A stretch of 64,000 nt of DNA, from contig BCJU01000006.1 of assembly GCA_001600355.1 (NCBI GenBank), positions 245,803 through 309,802 of the forward strand, given 5' to 3'. A program made the translations under genes and the position numbers. Every line of letters starts with the position of its first letter. The stretch's first letter is position 1. Below the pieces are notes generated by a model. That model saw only the letters and a program-made list of their open reading frames with translations. It ran no database searches and was not told the origin of the DNA. This DNA is from Meira nashicola (taxonomy: Eukaryota; Basidiomycota; Exobasidiomycetes; Exobasidiales; Brachybasidiaceae). Positions 52,103 through 61,929 of this stretch are shown one piece after another.

Positions 52103-53390
52103 ATGAAGACTTATAAAAGTATTATTCGAATATTTTGTGCTATTCTTTTATGCTTTATAGTACAATACAAAGCTCAATAATCGTTAAATACTAGCATCTC
52201 AAACTCTAGCTATATCATACGCTTCTCCTCGAAGGAGAAAGAATCATTAGCTTCTATCGGCATATCTAATTCAGACTTGACACTGTTAAATTCATTAGGC
52301 TTACCTTTGTCAAGCAATGCTTCAACAAACGCTAGAGTTCTCAAAATATCAAGTCAGCAATTTATCAAGGCGTATAATACTTCTATATCTAACAATATAG
52401 CTTCACCTCAAAATTCTACTACCAAGAAGAGAGATTCTAGATCTGTCTATCAATTCAGCCCTGACCTATTACGCCGAGCGAGTAGTACAAAATGTGACAC
52501 AAAATCCGTACTGCCTTCCTGCAAGCGACCTTATACGCAAAACATGGTACAAGGTCCACCAAACGGATGCGGACCTTCTGGTGATGAAATATTCAAGCAA
52601 TTGTTTAGCAACTTTTTAAATGCAATGGCGCCGACTTTAACTCAACCATGTAGCCAACATGATCAATGTTTCGGTAAATGTGGTTCAATAATCAGTTAAA
52701 ACAAGATGCGATCAACGTTTGCGAGGCTGATGATTACGGTTTATATGCCTACAACAAATGTATCCAGTCAAGCGGCTCACGGAATGAGTTTGAAAGATGT
52801 ATGTTTGCCGCCCTAGCACTTTGCAAGGTTGTAGCCGCTTTTTACCCGTTTGCAATCGATCATAGTGTAAGTAAAAACGATTAAAAGAACACCAGTGCAT
52901 ATATTAATCAATTTTCGTTGTTCTTTTATAGAATAAGGGTTGCGATGCTTTCAAGTCAGCTCAGCAAATCGCATGCACTTGTCCCGAAGGAGATAAATGC
53001 TTAATGGATATGTGGCCACAAGTAGATGATTTTAATCGCGATATACCAGGAATTTTAATCTGCTCATCGCCTTCATGTGGAGGTGATAATCTAAGCTACA
53101 ATGACGAAGCAACCTGCGTCGATTGTTTCCATCAAAAGTGCGACGTACAATTCATAAAAGAAAGCAACAAGTGTGACCCGCCTTTTTACGCTTGCTTAAA
53201 TAAGTTTTGCCCTTTTGACAGGAATGCAGAACAAAAAGCTTATTGTGATGCGAACATGCCAGCGTGTAATACTGCAAGAGGAAAATGTTTCAATAAAGCA
53301 AGAACAACGCGTTGCAAGTGTAACGCATCTTGTGTTGGTAAGTTGAACAAGAAATGTAGTTCGTATATAGGCCAAGACCTCCTGTACTAG
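52103..53390 (+). pseudogene. Secreted phospholipase A2-like gene, interrupted
   Basis: The ATG at 52103 opens a signal-peptide-like stretch of 25 codons, then an in-frame TAA follows at 52178-52180. The same frame continues open from there to 52699. That part includes a Lys-Lys-Arg site, NGCGPSG, and a CSQHDQCFGKCG block, which resembles the active-site His-Asp of fungal/bacterial-type phospholipase A2. Near 52685-52690 the frame shifts by one base and coding character moves to the frame of 52678-52866 (CEADDYGLY, then a Cys-containing helix). A 65-nt intron (GTAAGT...TAG, 52867-52931) joins it to a final exon, 52932-53390, which has about 22 Cys. The early stop could come from a single C-to-T change of CAA or CGA. 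The gene is likely broken unless the read has errors. Confidence 0.6.
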
Positions 53391-53881
53391 AGTTCACTCG
53401 TTATAATATGTGCTACATATAATGAATCATAAAAGCCGAGGAAAGTTAAAAGATACATTTTGTCCCTGATTCTTCTACATAAATGTGATTATGAGGATCA
53501 AATTTGAAAGAGATTGTTGCTGTATGACATCATACCAAGTGAATATTTCGGTTATGTATAGACTTAGGCTTGGATAGTAATCTGATTCGCATAATTCTTC
53601 TCACCTCAATATAATTGCCTATAGAATGAACAACAGGCTTTGAAGGGATTGTCTACTTTTATTTAAAAATTAAACTAAATTTTTTATTTATTAAATTAAG
53701 TAAATGAATAATAATACTATTTATTTTTATTATGTAGAATTCTTTATCGTTTTAAAGTTATGTAATAATCAGCCTCTTTCCTATACTTTTCAATCAAAAT
53801 ATTTCGAGAAAGTTGCGGATCTTTGAATTTCATTTATATAAAAATTTAAGGATAACAGCCGTTATAGTTCACTATAGAGTT
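53391..53881. other. AT-rich spacer, no gene seen
   Basis: 491 bp of AT-rich sequence between convergent genes (phospholipase-like and DUF1996), with long T/A runs near 53660-53730. No gene is recognised. Confidence 0.5.
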
Positions 53882-54937
53882 TTAACACGACCCAGCTCCA
53901 ATAAATTTACCGTTCTTTATCGCATTGCAGCCCGGTAGGTTTCTCATAGATCCAGATACATTCTCGATGATACTAGGCATAGCCTGACAATTCGATTTCA
54001 ACGCTAGAGACGGAATAAAAGGAGGGCAACCTTGTACAGCACCGAAGCGATTGGTAGCAAAATTAGTCGTGCAGCTTCCTATAGCTTGCTGTAAGGTATC
54101 GACATTCCATCCGCTTATAAAATCGGCATGGAAGCTCCATCCAATTGTGTCACCATTTGCTAGAACGAAAGCGCCAGTATCTGTAGAAGAAAGCGACTTA
54201 GATTTCCAGATATAATCGTAGCGTAGGGTCATCAATCTCACAGGATGGGTTATTGGACATCGTCCTGTATCTGGCCCGGAGGTTGGATATACTACATGAG
54301 ACTTGTGGTCTAGAGAATCGAGATTTATACCATCCCAGCAGGAAGGGAATAAGATAGACGTGCGAAGACCATTTATGCAAGGACCAGTAGGAAGCGTGCT
54401 TGTAAGCGTTCTAATTCCATTTTGGTCAATGCAGGTAAAGATGATTGCATTTGCGGCTATACTGTCATTGAGCGGACTATCGAAGCTTGTAGAGTTACCC
54501 GCAATCATGCGAAAGCCAAAAGGAAAGGGTTTCACGCTCTCCTCCTTTATGTTTGCGGTTCGATTATGGTAATAAGTGCTTACATAACTCAGATCAACAG
54601 AATTGAATAATTGAGTCGTACTCGAGTAAAAGTATAGCTGCGGAGCCCAGTATCTAGATCGATCATCTGAATAAAAGATAATGTTTGTAAGTAGTTATTC
54701 AAGATATGGGAAAGTGATTATAAACGAACCTTTCACAGCTGCAGTCGTACACGTTCTATTTTGTTGATCGCCTAGAATTGCCGCGCTTCCTACAAACGTG
54801 TGAACATGTGCACTAGGGGTACTTCCGCTAATGATTGGATCTAGTCTTTGACTAATCAACGGACGATGATGCAACACCCAAAAACCATTGGTATATGGGA
54901 TGATTGCTATAATGAATGAGAAAATCAGAATGCGCAT
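53882..54937 (-). CDS. DUF1996-domain secreted protein, 2 exons
   Basis: Exon 1 is 54937-54730 and exon 2 is 54666-53882, with a 63-nt intron (GTTCGT donor, CAG acceptor); the product is 330 residues. The donor is unusual (GTTCGT instead of GTRAGT), but the join restores TCTTAAVKDDRSRYWAPQLYF, the expected start of the DUF1996 core, so the splice is well supported. The signal peptide (about 1-18) ends TNG. RLDPIISG...SAHVHTFVG is the family opening, then PFGFRMIAGNS, PSCWDG, HVVYPTSGPDTGRCP and HADFISGW follow in order. The family is fungal, secreted and of unknown function (sometimes wall- or degradation-related). The first ATG of the frame is at 54937; a TTG upstream was ignored. Confidence 0.85.
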
Positions 54938-56101
54938 GATGGACACGACAGTTTTAGACAATTGGGTCAGATAATAGGGATGACATATTATGTAGGCCTT
55001 CTATTTAAGGTAAAGGAAAAGTTGAAGTAAAATTTCTACTACTAAGTAAATGCTTGCCTACTTAAGCTTCCCATTCCGGCTGCGAAGTTGTCGCCCTGAA
55101 AAGCCACAACTACAATACTGTGAGCACGAATCAAATCACGATCAGTAGGGTGCTAATCTACATAAATGTTGATGTGATGGTCCCTTCTGGCATATGAGGC
55201 TATGAACGTAGAGATCTGATCTACATACGTCATGAAAATTCCGACATTAAATTAATGTTTAGAAGGAGAGCTGTCATGGTTCCTGCATTTAAACATTTCC
55301 TATTTAAGCCTTGGAATTCCGTTTTAGGTTATATTTCTTCGCGCAGCGCAAGTATATGTTGTGCACGCGTTGTAGAAGGGGTAAATAAACATTACGTTCT
55401 GCGCTGCGCAGCGCAACGCTGTTTAGAGTAGCGTGTAATATCATATTTTGGCGAACTGTAGGTCAAATCAGAAAATATTTTTTTCGCCCTTTTTACAGTA
55501 TTAGATGAATTACAATAATCTTCAAAGTGAAATAATGGCTTGAACACCTGACTTCTACACGATCCAGACATTTCAGCCACCTTGCATTGTACTATTCTAT
55601 ATAAGATCGGTGTCAGAGACGTGCATTTGTGCGATGCATCTTGGATGACAGTAATCGATGCGCTATACAAGCGCATCAGATTCCCCTGACATAAAAATGT
55701 ATATACGGATATACATACATTTTTTAAATTCTCCAGCTGCTTCGGTGTCTTATTAAACCGACGGCTAAATATGGACTTGAGTAGACGACATAGAAAGACA
55801 AGAAAGGTATGATTATTCTTTCTAGCCCGCCAAAAGTATATCTATTTTACATCTACTCCACAGGTTCAAATTCCCTATCCGACATTTTCAGGGGCTTATA
55901 TAAGTATATATGCAAGAACTTTCTAGAAGATTGTTTTGATTAGATATTTGCATATTGTTATACTATATCTGTCATCGAACTGCGGCATGATGCTTATAGT
56001 AAACCTTATAAATCCTCAGCTGTAATTTTATTAAAATTTTAAACATCTCTATCATTATTCCGTGACTTTTATCATCATGTATAATATTTATCTGTTCGTG
56101 A
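54938..56101. other. Long spacer with GCGCTGCGC-type elements
   Basis: 1.16 kb upstream of the DUF1996 gene and downstream of the type II glycosyltransferase. It holds GCGCAGCGCA at 55341-55350 and a longer run GCGCTGCGCAGCGCAACGC at 55401-55419. No gene accepted; the minus-strand frame 55392-55676 overlaps these elements. Confidence 0.5.
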
Positions 56102-57829
56102 TTATACAATCTCCCTTACCTCGTACAATGTTTTATCTCTATCAGGACCCATTTTCCATACTTGAGTCATCCCTCGTACCTGTACCATGACATGATCTTT
56201 GGTTATATCAAGAGGCGGCATAGCACCCCACTTAGTCTTCTTGCTCCGTAGACTATGTTTTAATAAGTATCTAGAATAATTACGCGGTCGAACATCTATC
56301 TCTCTTCTTTGAAAAAGGTAGCCAGCCACTTGTTCCTTAAAATGAACAAAAGAGCTTCTTACGAACGTGTTCCAGCGCATGTAATCAGTCAACAAAGCAT
56401 GTGGATAACACGTTCTCCATTGCGGATTAATCCACCTTCCATAAGGGCAATTCTCGCCATGCCAATAGCGAATACTTTCTAGTTCACCTCGAAATTGATT
56501 CGGATTTCCATGTGGACCTAAAGTCCTCGTATACGCTTCATTCTGATTCAATTTTGGATCTAAAAGCATCAAATCCGATCCATCGTACCCCTTCGACCAT
56601 TGGTACCATCCTTTCTCCGACACAGTAACATCTCGCTCTATTTTAATAAGCTCTTCGATTGCTTGCCGATCCATTGCCTCACGTGTAAAAAGAACGTCAC
56701 GACCGGAAAAAATAAGTTGTGTAGTACTTGTAGTATTTGCGTTCTCAGACATGTTGAACAAAAAGTCGTCGCTTTGTCCATCCGCAATTTGGGCATATGA
56801 TAATTCTTTTCCAGGAAAATCATCGTCGACATTCATGTAGAAGTAACTCCATCCTTGTTCTTCATTCGTTTGACGATGTCTTTTTAGAGCCCTAGCGGTT
56901 CGCAAAGTGGGTATTTTCTTCCAAATACTCATTAGTGTTTCATCTTCAAGATTCCAAGCAGTCAATTGACCAAACAAAACTGCATCATCGACAGTATCGT
57001 GATCTAATACGAGGAAAGAAAGTTTCGATAAAAGACTAAAAGGGAAATGCCTCATATCGCCGAGTACAGTGTCTACGTCTATCCAAGCCCAAAATGGATT
57101 TTGTGGTGTAAGGAATAAGTCCCTAAAAATTGCGCCGCGAAAAAGCTTCCATTCATAACCCAAATAGTCTTCACGTTGACTAATTTCTTTTTTAACCATA
57201 ACCCTTTCGCGGTCTGTGCAGCCCCATCCATACGTTTGATCGCATAGGAAGGTGACTAGTCGTTGTTCCCATTCATTTTCATCTATACACACATGCTTAA
57301 TATTTCTTCCCCAGGTAATATCGATCCCAGCTTGCTCAAAATCGATGCATTTTCGCTGAGGATCAATTACTCTATTGATAAACAGTAGGTCCACTGTATC
57401 TGCATTATATTGTACGCTGTTGAGGAAAGACCGAAGCCAAGGTTTGACATCATCATGAACCCAATATGAAATAAGTGTTAAGCGCTTATAATGCTCTGGT
57501 AGCTCAGTCGACTTTGGAAAACGCGAAAACGCGCCAGTAAAAGACGAATGCTCTATTACGTCCGAGGCGCTATTGTTAACCACATTTTGTATTGCTATCT
57601 TTGATTGTAGAAATGTGCAAACATTGAATAAAAGAGAGATAGAAAGAAGGAAGAGCCAAATTAAACTTTTTGGACCTCGAAGTCGTAATTGTGAATTGCC
57701 TTCGCTCCTCAATGCGTGAGGCGTATTCAGAAAGCCTTTTGGTCCTGATGTAAGTCTTATGTTTTCTTCATTATCTCGCAGTAAAAGAAGAGATGACTCT
57801 AGTGAGCTGGATTCTCTATTTTCTTCCAT
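56102..57829 (-). CDS. Putative Golgi glycosyltransferase, type II membrane
   Basis: A 575-residue intronless protein. A polar N-terminus is followed by a signal anchor at about 55-72 (LIWLFLLSISLLFNVCTFL). The lumenal part has YKRLTLISYWVHDDVKPW, LGYEWKLFRGAIFRDLFL and FWAWIDVDTVLGDM with Asp251-Val-Asp253, a DxD-type metal site before an HFP segment. This order suggests an unclassified retaining-type glycosyltransferase, like the uncharacterised DxD proteins of many fungi. NNxT/S-type glycosylation sites are present. It is separate from the main glycan run (about 22 kb away) but beside the last acyltransferase by 5 kb. It is divergent from the 58211 gene over 381 bp. The family is inferred from the DxD and topology only. 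Confidence 0.65.
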   Translation of the reverse strand: MEENRESSSLESSLLLLRDNEENIRLTSGPKGFLNTPHALRSEGNSQLRLRGPKSLIWLFLLSISLLFNVCTFLQSKIAIQNVVNNSASDVIEHSSFTGAFSRFPKSTELPEHYKRLTLISYWVHDDVKPWLRSFLNSVQYNADTVDLLFINRVIDPQRKCIDFEQAGIDITWGRNIKHVCIDENEWEQRLVTFLCDQTYGWGCTDRERVMVKKEISQREDYLGYEWKLFRGAIFRDLFLTPQNPFWAWIDVDTVLGDMRHFPFSLLSKLSFLVLDHDTVDDAVLFGQLTAWNLEDETLMSIWKKIPTLRTARALKRHRQTNEEQGWSYFYMNVDDDFPGKELSYAQIADGQSDDFLFNMSENANTTSTTQLIFSGRDVLFTREAMDRQAIEELIKIERDVTVSEKGWYQWSKGYDGSDLMLLDPKLNQNEAYTRTLGPHGNPNQFRGELESIRYWHGENCPYGRWINPQWRTCYPHALLTDYMRWNTFVRSSFVHFKEQVAGYLFQRREIDVRPRNYSRYLLKHSLRSKKTKWGAMPPLDITKDHVMVQVRGMTQVWKMGPDRDKTLYEVREIV

Positions 57830-58210
57830 CTAACTTGTTATTCGGAAAGTGTTGCTAGGAATGTAGACAATGAGATGACGTTAGGACATATAACATTTAC
57901 GATAGCGTGTGTGTATAAGAAATTGTTTGTTCTAACCTACAACGAAGATTTAGTGTTACACAAATCTGCTAGATTGGAGCGCTGCGCTGCGCTAGAGCGG
58001 TTTACAACTGCAGAGCACGTATACGTAAACGTAAAACCCAGAAACAGTGATCCGATTATTATAGTACCCAGCTTTGATGCAAATGTATGTATATAGAAGC
58101 AAATGGTTTTTTCTAATGAAGTTTTCGTTAACGTATAAAAAGGAATACGTCTGCTACATTCATGTAATCCGGATTGACCAGAAAGATTCTTCTTCACCCG
58201 TGATTCTAAA
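57830..58210. promoter_or_regulatory. Divergent promoter with TATA box and GCGCTGCGC element
   Basis: 381-bp spacer between divergent starts. It has AGCGCTGCGCTGCGCT at about 57978-57993 and a TATA element TATAAAAAGG at 58134-58143. A two-codon upstream frame (ATG TAA at about 58165) lies between the TATA box and the 58211 ATG. Confidence 0.5.
58134..58143 (+). promoter_or_regulatory. TATA box of acidic membrane protein gene
   Basis: TATAAAAAGG, 77 bp upstream of the ATG at 58211. Confidence 0.5.
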
Positions 58211-59223
58211 ATGACTACTCCCTCTTCTTGGCAAATCAGTGTAACAGAGCTCACATGCTCGTCTGCTTTAATTGGTCTATCTACCTCCTCAGATTCTGCC
58301 GAGCTCCCTTTGGCAGGCAATCTTTCTCTTGGTGGTAAGTGAAAAAACTAACTCTATAACAACCATCTGAATGGTAACTAACACTCTTTCAACATACAGA
58401 TTATATAATTCCATTCACTATTGATCCGAGACAAGACGATATTACTCTCGAGGACGTAGAAACTGACGGCCCTACAGAGGAGGGAACAGGACTCGAGAGC
58501 TTAAAGCAAAGAGTACTTTTTGATTCGGATCTAGTTCTTCCAGACGGAATTTATCCTATATATGTGAGTAGTTTACTTCTTATAAGCGTTAATTAAGGAC
58601 TAAACTCACTATTTTTTTACCACATCTAGGCCGAATTACAATCAGAAGACTTAGACAATCCTATCGAAGCACAAATGAACACAGATGAACTCGAGATCAA
58701 AGGCTGTGATACCAATAGTGCAGGCTTAGATTCCGATGATAATCAATCAGAGCTGCTAGATACTGTATTATATGATACTAATTCCGAGTCGACTGATGAG
58801 AGCGAGGATCCTACATCCGATTCACAAGATGCAGACGAAGGCGAAATCAGCTCCAAACAAGCAGTAGAAAACCAAGACTCTACCTCTCAACAGGCAGATG
58901 TAGAAAGCACAGTCTATGATCCATCAGAAACAACGATTGACTTTCCTTCACAAACAGAAACAGACCAAGAGCAAGTTTCCCCGACCCCTTGGTCGAATCA
59001 AGACAGTGAACAAGCGCAACTTGAAGCATCTATTAGTGAAGATAACTCACAAGAAGTAAAGACCAATATTGAGTCCGCCGTTCCTGCTGCATTATTAGTA
59101 TGCTTATTAGGTGTATGTCTCTTCTTTATCATACGCCGCTGCCGTCAACAAAGACGGAAACAAGATAGGACATTCTACGCGTTTAATAATAAAACCGAAG
59201 ATTCAATCTTAGATCGTGCATAG
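58211..59223 (+). CDS. Acidic single-pass membrane protein, 3 exons
   Basis: Exons are 58211-58334, 58400-58563 and 58630-59223, with introns of 65 and 66 nt (GTAAGT...CAG, GTGAGT...TAG); the product is 293 residues. The N-terminal two-thirds are strongly acidic and Ser/Thr-rich (many Asp, Glu, Gln), with no Cys beyond two or three. A single membrane segment at about 250-270 (VPAALLVCLLGVCLFFII) is followed by a basic RRCRQQRRKQ stop-transfer and a short tail. There is no obvious signal peptide, so it may insert by the C-terminal membrane segment with the acidic part cytosolic, or an upstream exon is missing. No family is recognised. It is divergent from the putative glycosyltransferase. Confidence 0.6.
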
Positions 59224-59627
59224 AACCTAAGTACTTTTCATTCATCCTTCTTCTTATTTTCTTTCTGTAGCTAGATCTTTGTTATTATAAGTACATCTTA
59301 CTCTATTCTTATAAATATGAAACAAGCACTAAAGCTATCTATTCCTATCGTACTAGACACGAGCATTAATATGAGCTAAACTTCAATATTGCATGAGTGT
59401 AGCTGCTGATACTTCTCTAAACAAGATTTAGTCGATGGGAATAGGTAAATTGACTATAAATTAGCTGAATGCTCATCACGTTTTGGAATGCGCTATCACT
59501 ATGGTAATCACTATAATGTCAGTAGAATAGTAGCACGGTAGAGCCCTTGATGTAAATAGAGTAGATGTAAAGCTTTAACTTTTGTTTTACCTAGATTTTA
59601 TTTGTGATCGGAATTTTGAGAAGGAGG

Positions 59628-59653
59628 TGATCGGCGCGATAAGATGCCGATCA
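59628..59653. repeat. Hairpin: 8-bp stem, 10-nt loop
   Basis: TGATCGGC pairs with GCCGATCA across GCGATAAGAT. It could be part of a small RNA or a terminator-like element; no other RNA signals were seen. Confidence 0.6.
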
Positions 59654-59801
59654 AACCCATTTATTTATTACAATAACTAAGAAAACATTGAAACCGACGA
59701 TTTTCTTTACATGGTTAATTCAAAATTAGGCCCCTTTTTGTGTTTACGCGGATTCTAAATTCTTATGTACGACGTGGCTTAACGTAAGGTGATATTCAGC
59801 T

Positions 59802-59821
59802 TTCCCGCTTGAAAGCGGGAA
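59802..59821. repeat. Hairpin/palindrome: 9-bp stem, 2-nt loop
   Basis: TTCCCGCTT GA AAGCGGGAA. Such a tight loop would favour a cruciform or dimeric protein-binding site over an RNA hairpin. Confidence 0.6.
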
Positions 59822-60331
59822 CGGATGCTTCGGGAAGCGCTCATATGCTACACTGGTACAATAAAGGACTTCATGATACAGCTGTATCTAAATAGAAAAG
59901 GCGCGGGAGTGCGGAGGAAGAAACGTGCTTATTGAAGTATTCTTGTATGCATGTATAATTCTAGAAATAGCCGTAGGGTATATTTCTAGGATACTCAATT
60001 TAATGTAATCTGTGATTTTAATGTGGCAACATATTATCCCTTTTTCGGAGTACAGCTAGATGATGTCGCCTGTCGTTATACAAATGGTCGCCTGACACAT
60101 TTAAAAAGCCATTTTATCCCTTACCTTAGAATGGACGTTGGTGATACAAGGTTGTATTGAATGAATATATGACTTTCTTTTCTGCCTCAAAAAATTGTAG
60201 AAAATGTTGAAAATATGGCGTTCTCTCTTTAGATGACTCGGGTTAAGAATCTCTTAAACAAGCCACGAAGAGAAGAAAGAACCCAGTTTTAAACATTGAA
60301 TTAAGACGCTTTATCTTTGCATCCTATAAGG

Positions 60332-60340
60332 TATATAAAG
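60332..60340 (+). promoter_or_regulatory. TATA box of 60409 gene
   Basis: TATATAAAG, 77 bp upstream of the ATG at 60409. Confidence 0.55.
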
Positions 60341-60408
60341 CGATATGAAATCCTTTTCTCAGATTTTTTTTTCAACAACTCGATCTATCTACAAAAGTAG
60401 TTTCAACC

Positions 60409-61929
60409 ATGGCTCGCAATATCTTCCTGATCTACTTAGCTCTATCCGTCGTTCTCTTTACTCAAGTGTTTGCTAACCCTGTGGTATTAAAAAGAGATGA
60501 TCCTATACCAAACCCAGCTGCTATAGAAAGAGAAGCTGGCTCAGGGGGACGAGTTTCTTCACAATTTGATTCATTCTGTGGCAAATTTGTTGCTTCATGC
60601 ATGAACACCTGCTTAAATGGCAAAAACGGAATTGTCACTCAATCATTTTACTGTGCTCAAGTAAACCCGGGCGCTAATAAGAAGAAATATAATTTTGGTT
60701 GTATCTGTGCCGGAGCAGATAAAACAACAAGAGCCCTAAACGGTGTGGCAGGTGATAAGCCATCAGGACCAGTGACAATTACAGATATTATCTCGACCAC
60801 CACACAAACAGATACATCCACTGCTTCAACTCAGACTTTAGACCCTGTCACGGTTTTCACCACTACGACAGGAACTGAAACTCTCACATCAACAATGACT
60901 GTCGTTGCAACCACTAATGTTGGTGTTACCCCTGTCATTGTCGCTCAAGCAGAAGAAACTGATGACATCCTAATCGTATCAGTTCCAAACAATGCCATCA
61001 TTGCTAAACGTGCTGCTGCACCTTCTGCTTTCTGCTCTGCTTTCAATGATGCATGCGATCGTCAATGTACAGGTGTCTCGAGTACCACAACATCAAAAGT
61101 TTGCAAAAAGACAAAGACAACCTCAACAGGTAACTTGTACAAATTATACTGTAAATGTGCTAACGGCAATGATCGATCCCACAGAGCTTTGAACGATGTA
61201 GACGGTACTAGCACAACCACATTGTCGATTGTAAGCACCTCCACCACCACGTCCCTAGTGACAGCAACCCTCACCCCCCCAGCTGTGACATCTACATCGA
61301 CAGCTACATCCACCGTTAGTACAATCTCAAAGACAACTATTAAAGTCTTGGCACCTACAGGTGTGATCCGTGTCGATACTCCAAACGTAGTCGATGGTAC
61401 ATCCACCGGAAACTCTACAGTTGGTTACTTCCATACACCTACCGGTACATGGGGAGGTGAACCAGCCGTGCAAGCAGACATTTCCACTGCACTCAAGTTT
61501 GCTTTAGTACAATCAACCAGCAAGAATTATAAGAATGTATACGAATTGGTTTATGCCAACGACCCAAGTATCGCAATCGGTGGTACGTCCACGACCGGAA
61601 GCCAAGTTACCTGCCCCGGAGGTTTTGTGGGTTGGATTGATGAACATCCATACCAAGCAAAACCAGGACTCTCTGCACAACGTGACCCAAATGCCCTCTA
61701 CCCAGGTTACTACAACAACTTCCTCTGGCAATTCGCCCCTGTGACTGGAACCCCAAGCGGTAATTGGCAAATGCAAATGAGTCCAAACTGGATTAATTCT
61801 GATGGCTCGTTCGTCCCAGTTTCACCCGGTTACCAATACGATGATCCCCAAAACAACTCAGGTGAAATCTATTTGACAAGTTGCAGTGCAACTTCTCAGG
61901 CTGCTTTGTTCTTCACTAATGGTGTTTAA
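60409..61929 (+). CDS. Secreted protein with duplicated Cys module and Kex2-type sites
   Basis: A 506-residue intronless protein. The signal peptide (about 1-22) ends VFA. Lys28-Arg29 (LKRDD) directly follows. Module 1 (about 55-115) has C-x6-C-x3-C and ends CICAGADKTTRALNGVAG. A Thr/Ser-rich linker then leads to Lys200-Arg201 (IIAKRAAA) and module 2 (about 205-265), C-x6-C-x3-C again, ending CKCANGNDRSHRALNDVDG. A second Thr-rich linker precedes a C-terminal domain of about 150 residues (FHTPTGTWGGEPAVQADI onward) with two Cys. The duplicated modules share the RALND/NGV ending and are separated by a dibasic site, so processing could free them. Codons are more C/G-ending than in most genes here, which suggests strong expression. 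Confidence 0.75.
   Translation: MARNIFLIYLALSVVLFTQVFANPVVLKRDDPIPNPAAIEREAGSGGRVSSQFDSFCGKFVASCMNTCLNGKNGIVTQSFYCAQVNPGANKKKYNFGCICAGADKTTRALNGVAGDKPSGPVTITDIISTTTQTDTSTASTQTLDPVTVFTTTTGTETLTSTMTVVATTNVGVTPVIVAQAEETDDILIVSVPNNAIIAKRAAAPSAFCSAFNDACDRQCTGVSSTTTSKVCKKTKTTSTGNLYKLYCKCANGNDRSHRALNDVDGTSTTTLSIVSTSTTTSLVTATLTPPAVTSTSTATSTVSTISKTTIKVLAPTGVIRVDTPNVVDGTSTGNSTVGYFHTPTGTWGGEPAVQADISTALKFALVQSTSKNYKNVYELVYANDPSIAIGGTSTTGSQVTCPGGFVGWIDEHPYQAKPGLSAQRDPNALYPGYYNNFLWQFAPVTGTPSGNWQMQMSPNWINSDGSFVPVSPGYQYDDPQNNSGEIYLTSCSATSQAALFFTNGV

Larger units (their letters stand above)
59224..60408. other. Spacer with two perfect hairpins and TATA box
   Basis: 1.19 kb without a gene. An 8-bp stem with a 10-nt loop (TGATCGGC/GCCGATCA) lies at 59628-59653, and a 9-bp stem with a 2-nt loop (TTCCCGCTT/AAGCGGGAA) at 59802-59821. 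A TATA element TATATAAAG at 60332-60340 precedes the 60409 gene by 77 bp. Confidence 0.5.

Noticed and set aside
52156..52210. A short intron removing the early stop of the phospholipase-like gene
   Set aside because: The only GT-AG pairs give introns of about 35-50 nt and leave the wrong reading phase.
55862..55880. GGTTCAAATTCC, resembling a tRNA B box
   Set aside because: The flanking bases do not form the T arm or acceptor stem, and no A box lies at the right distance.
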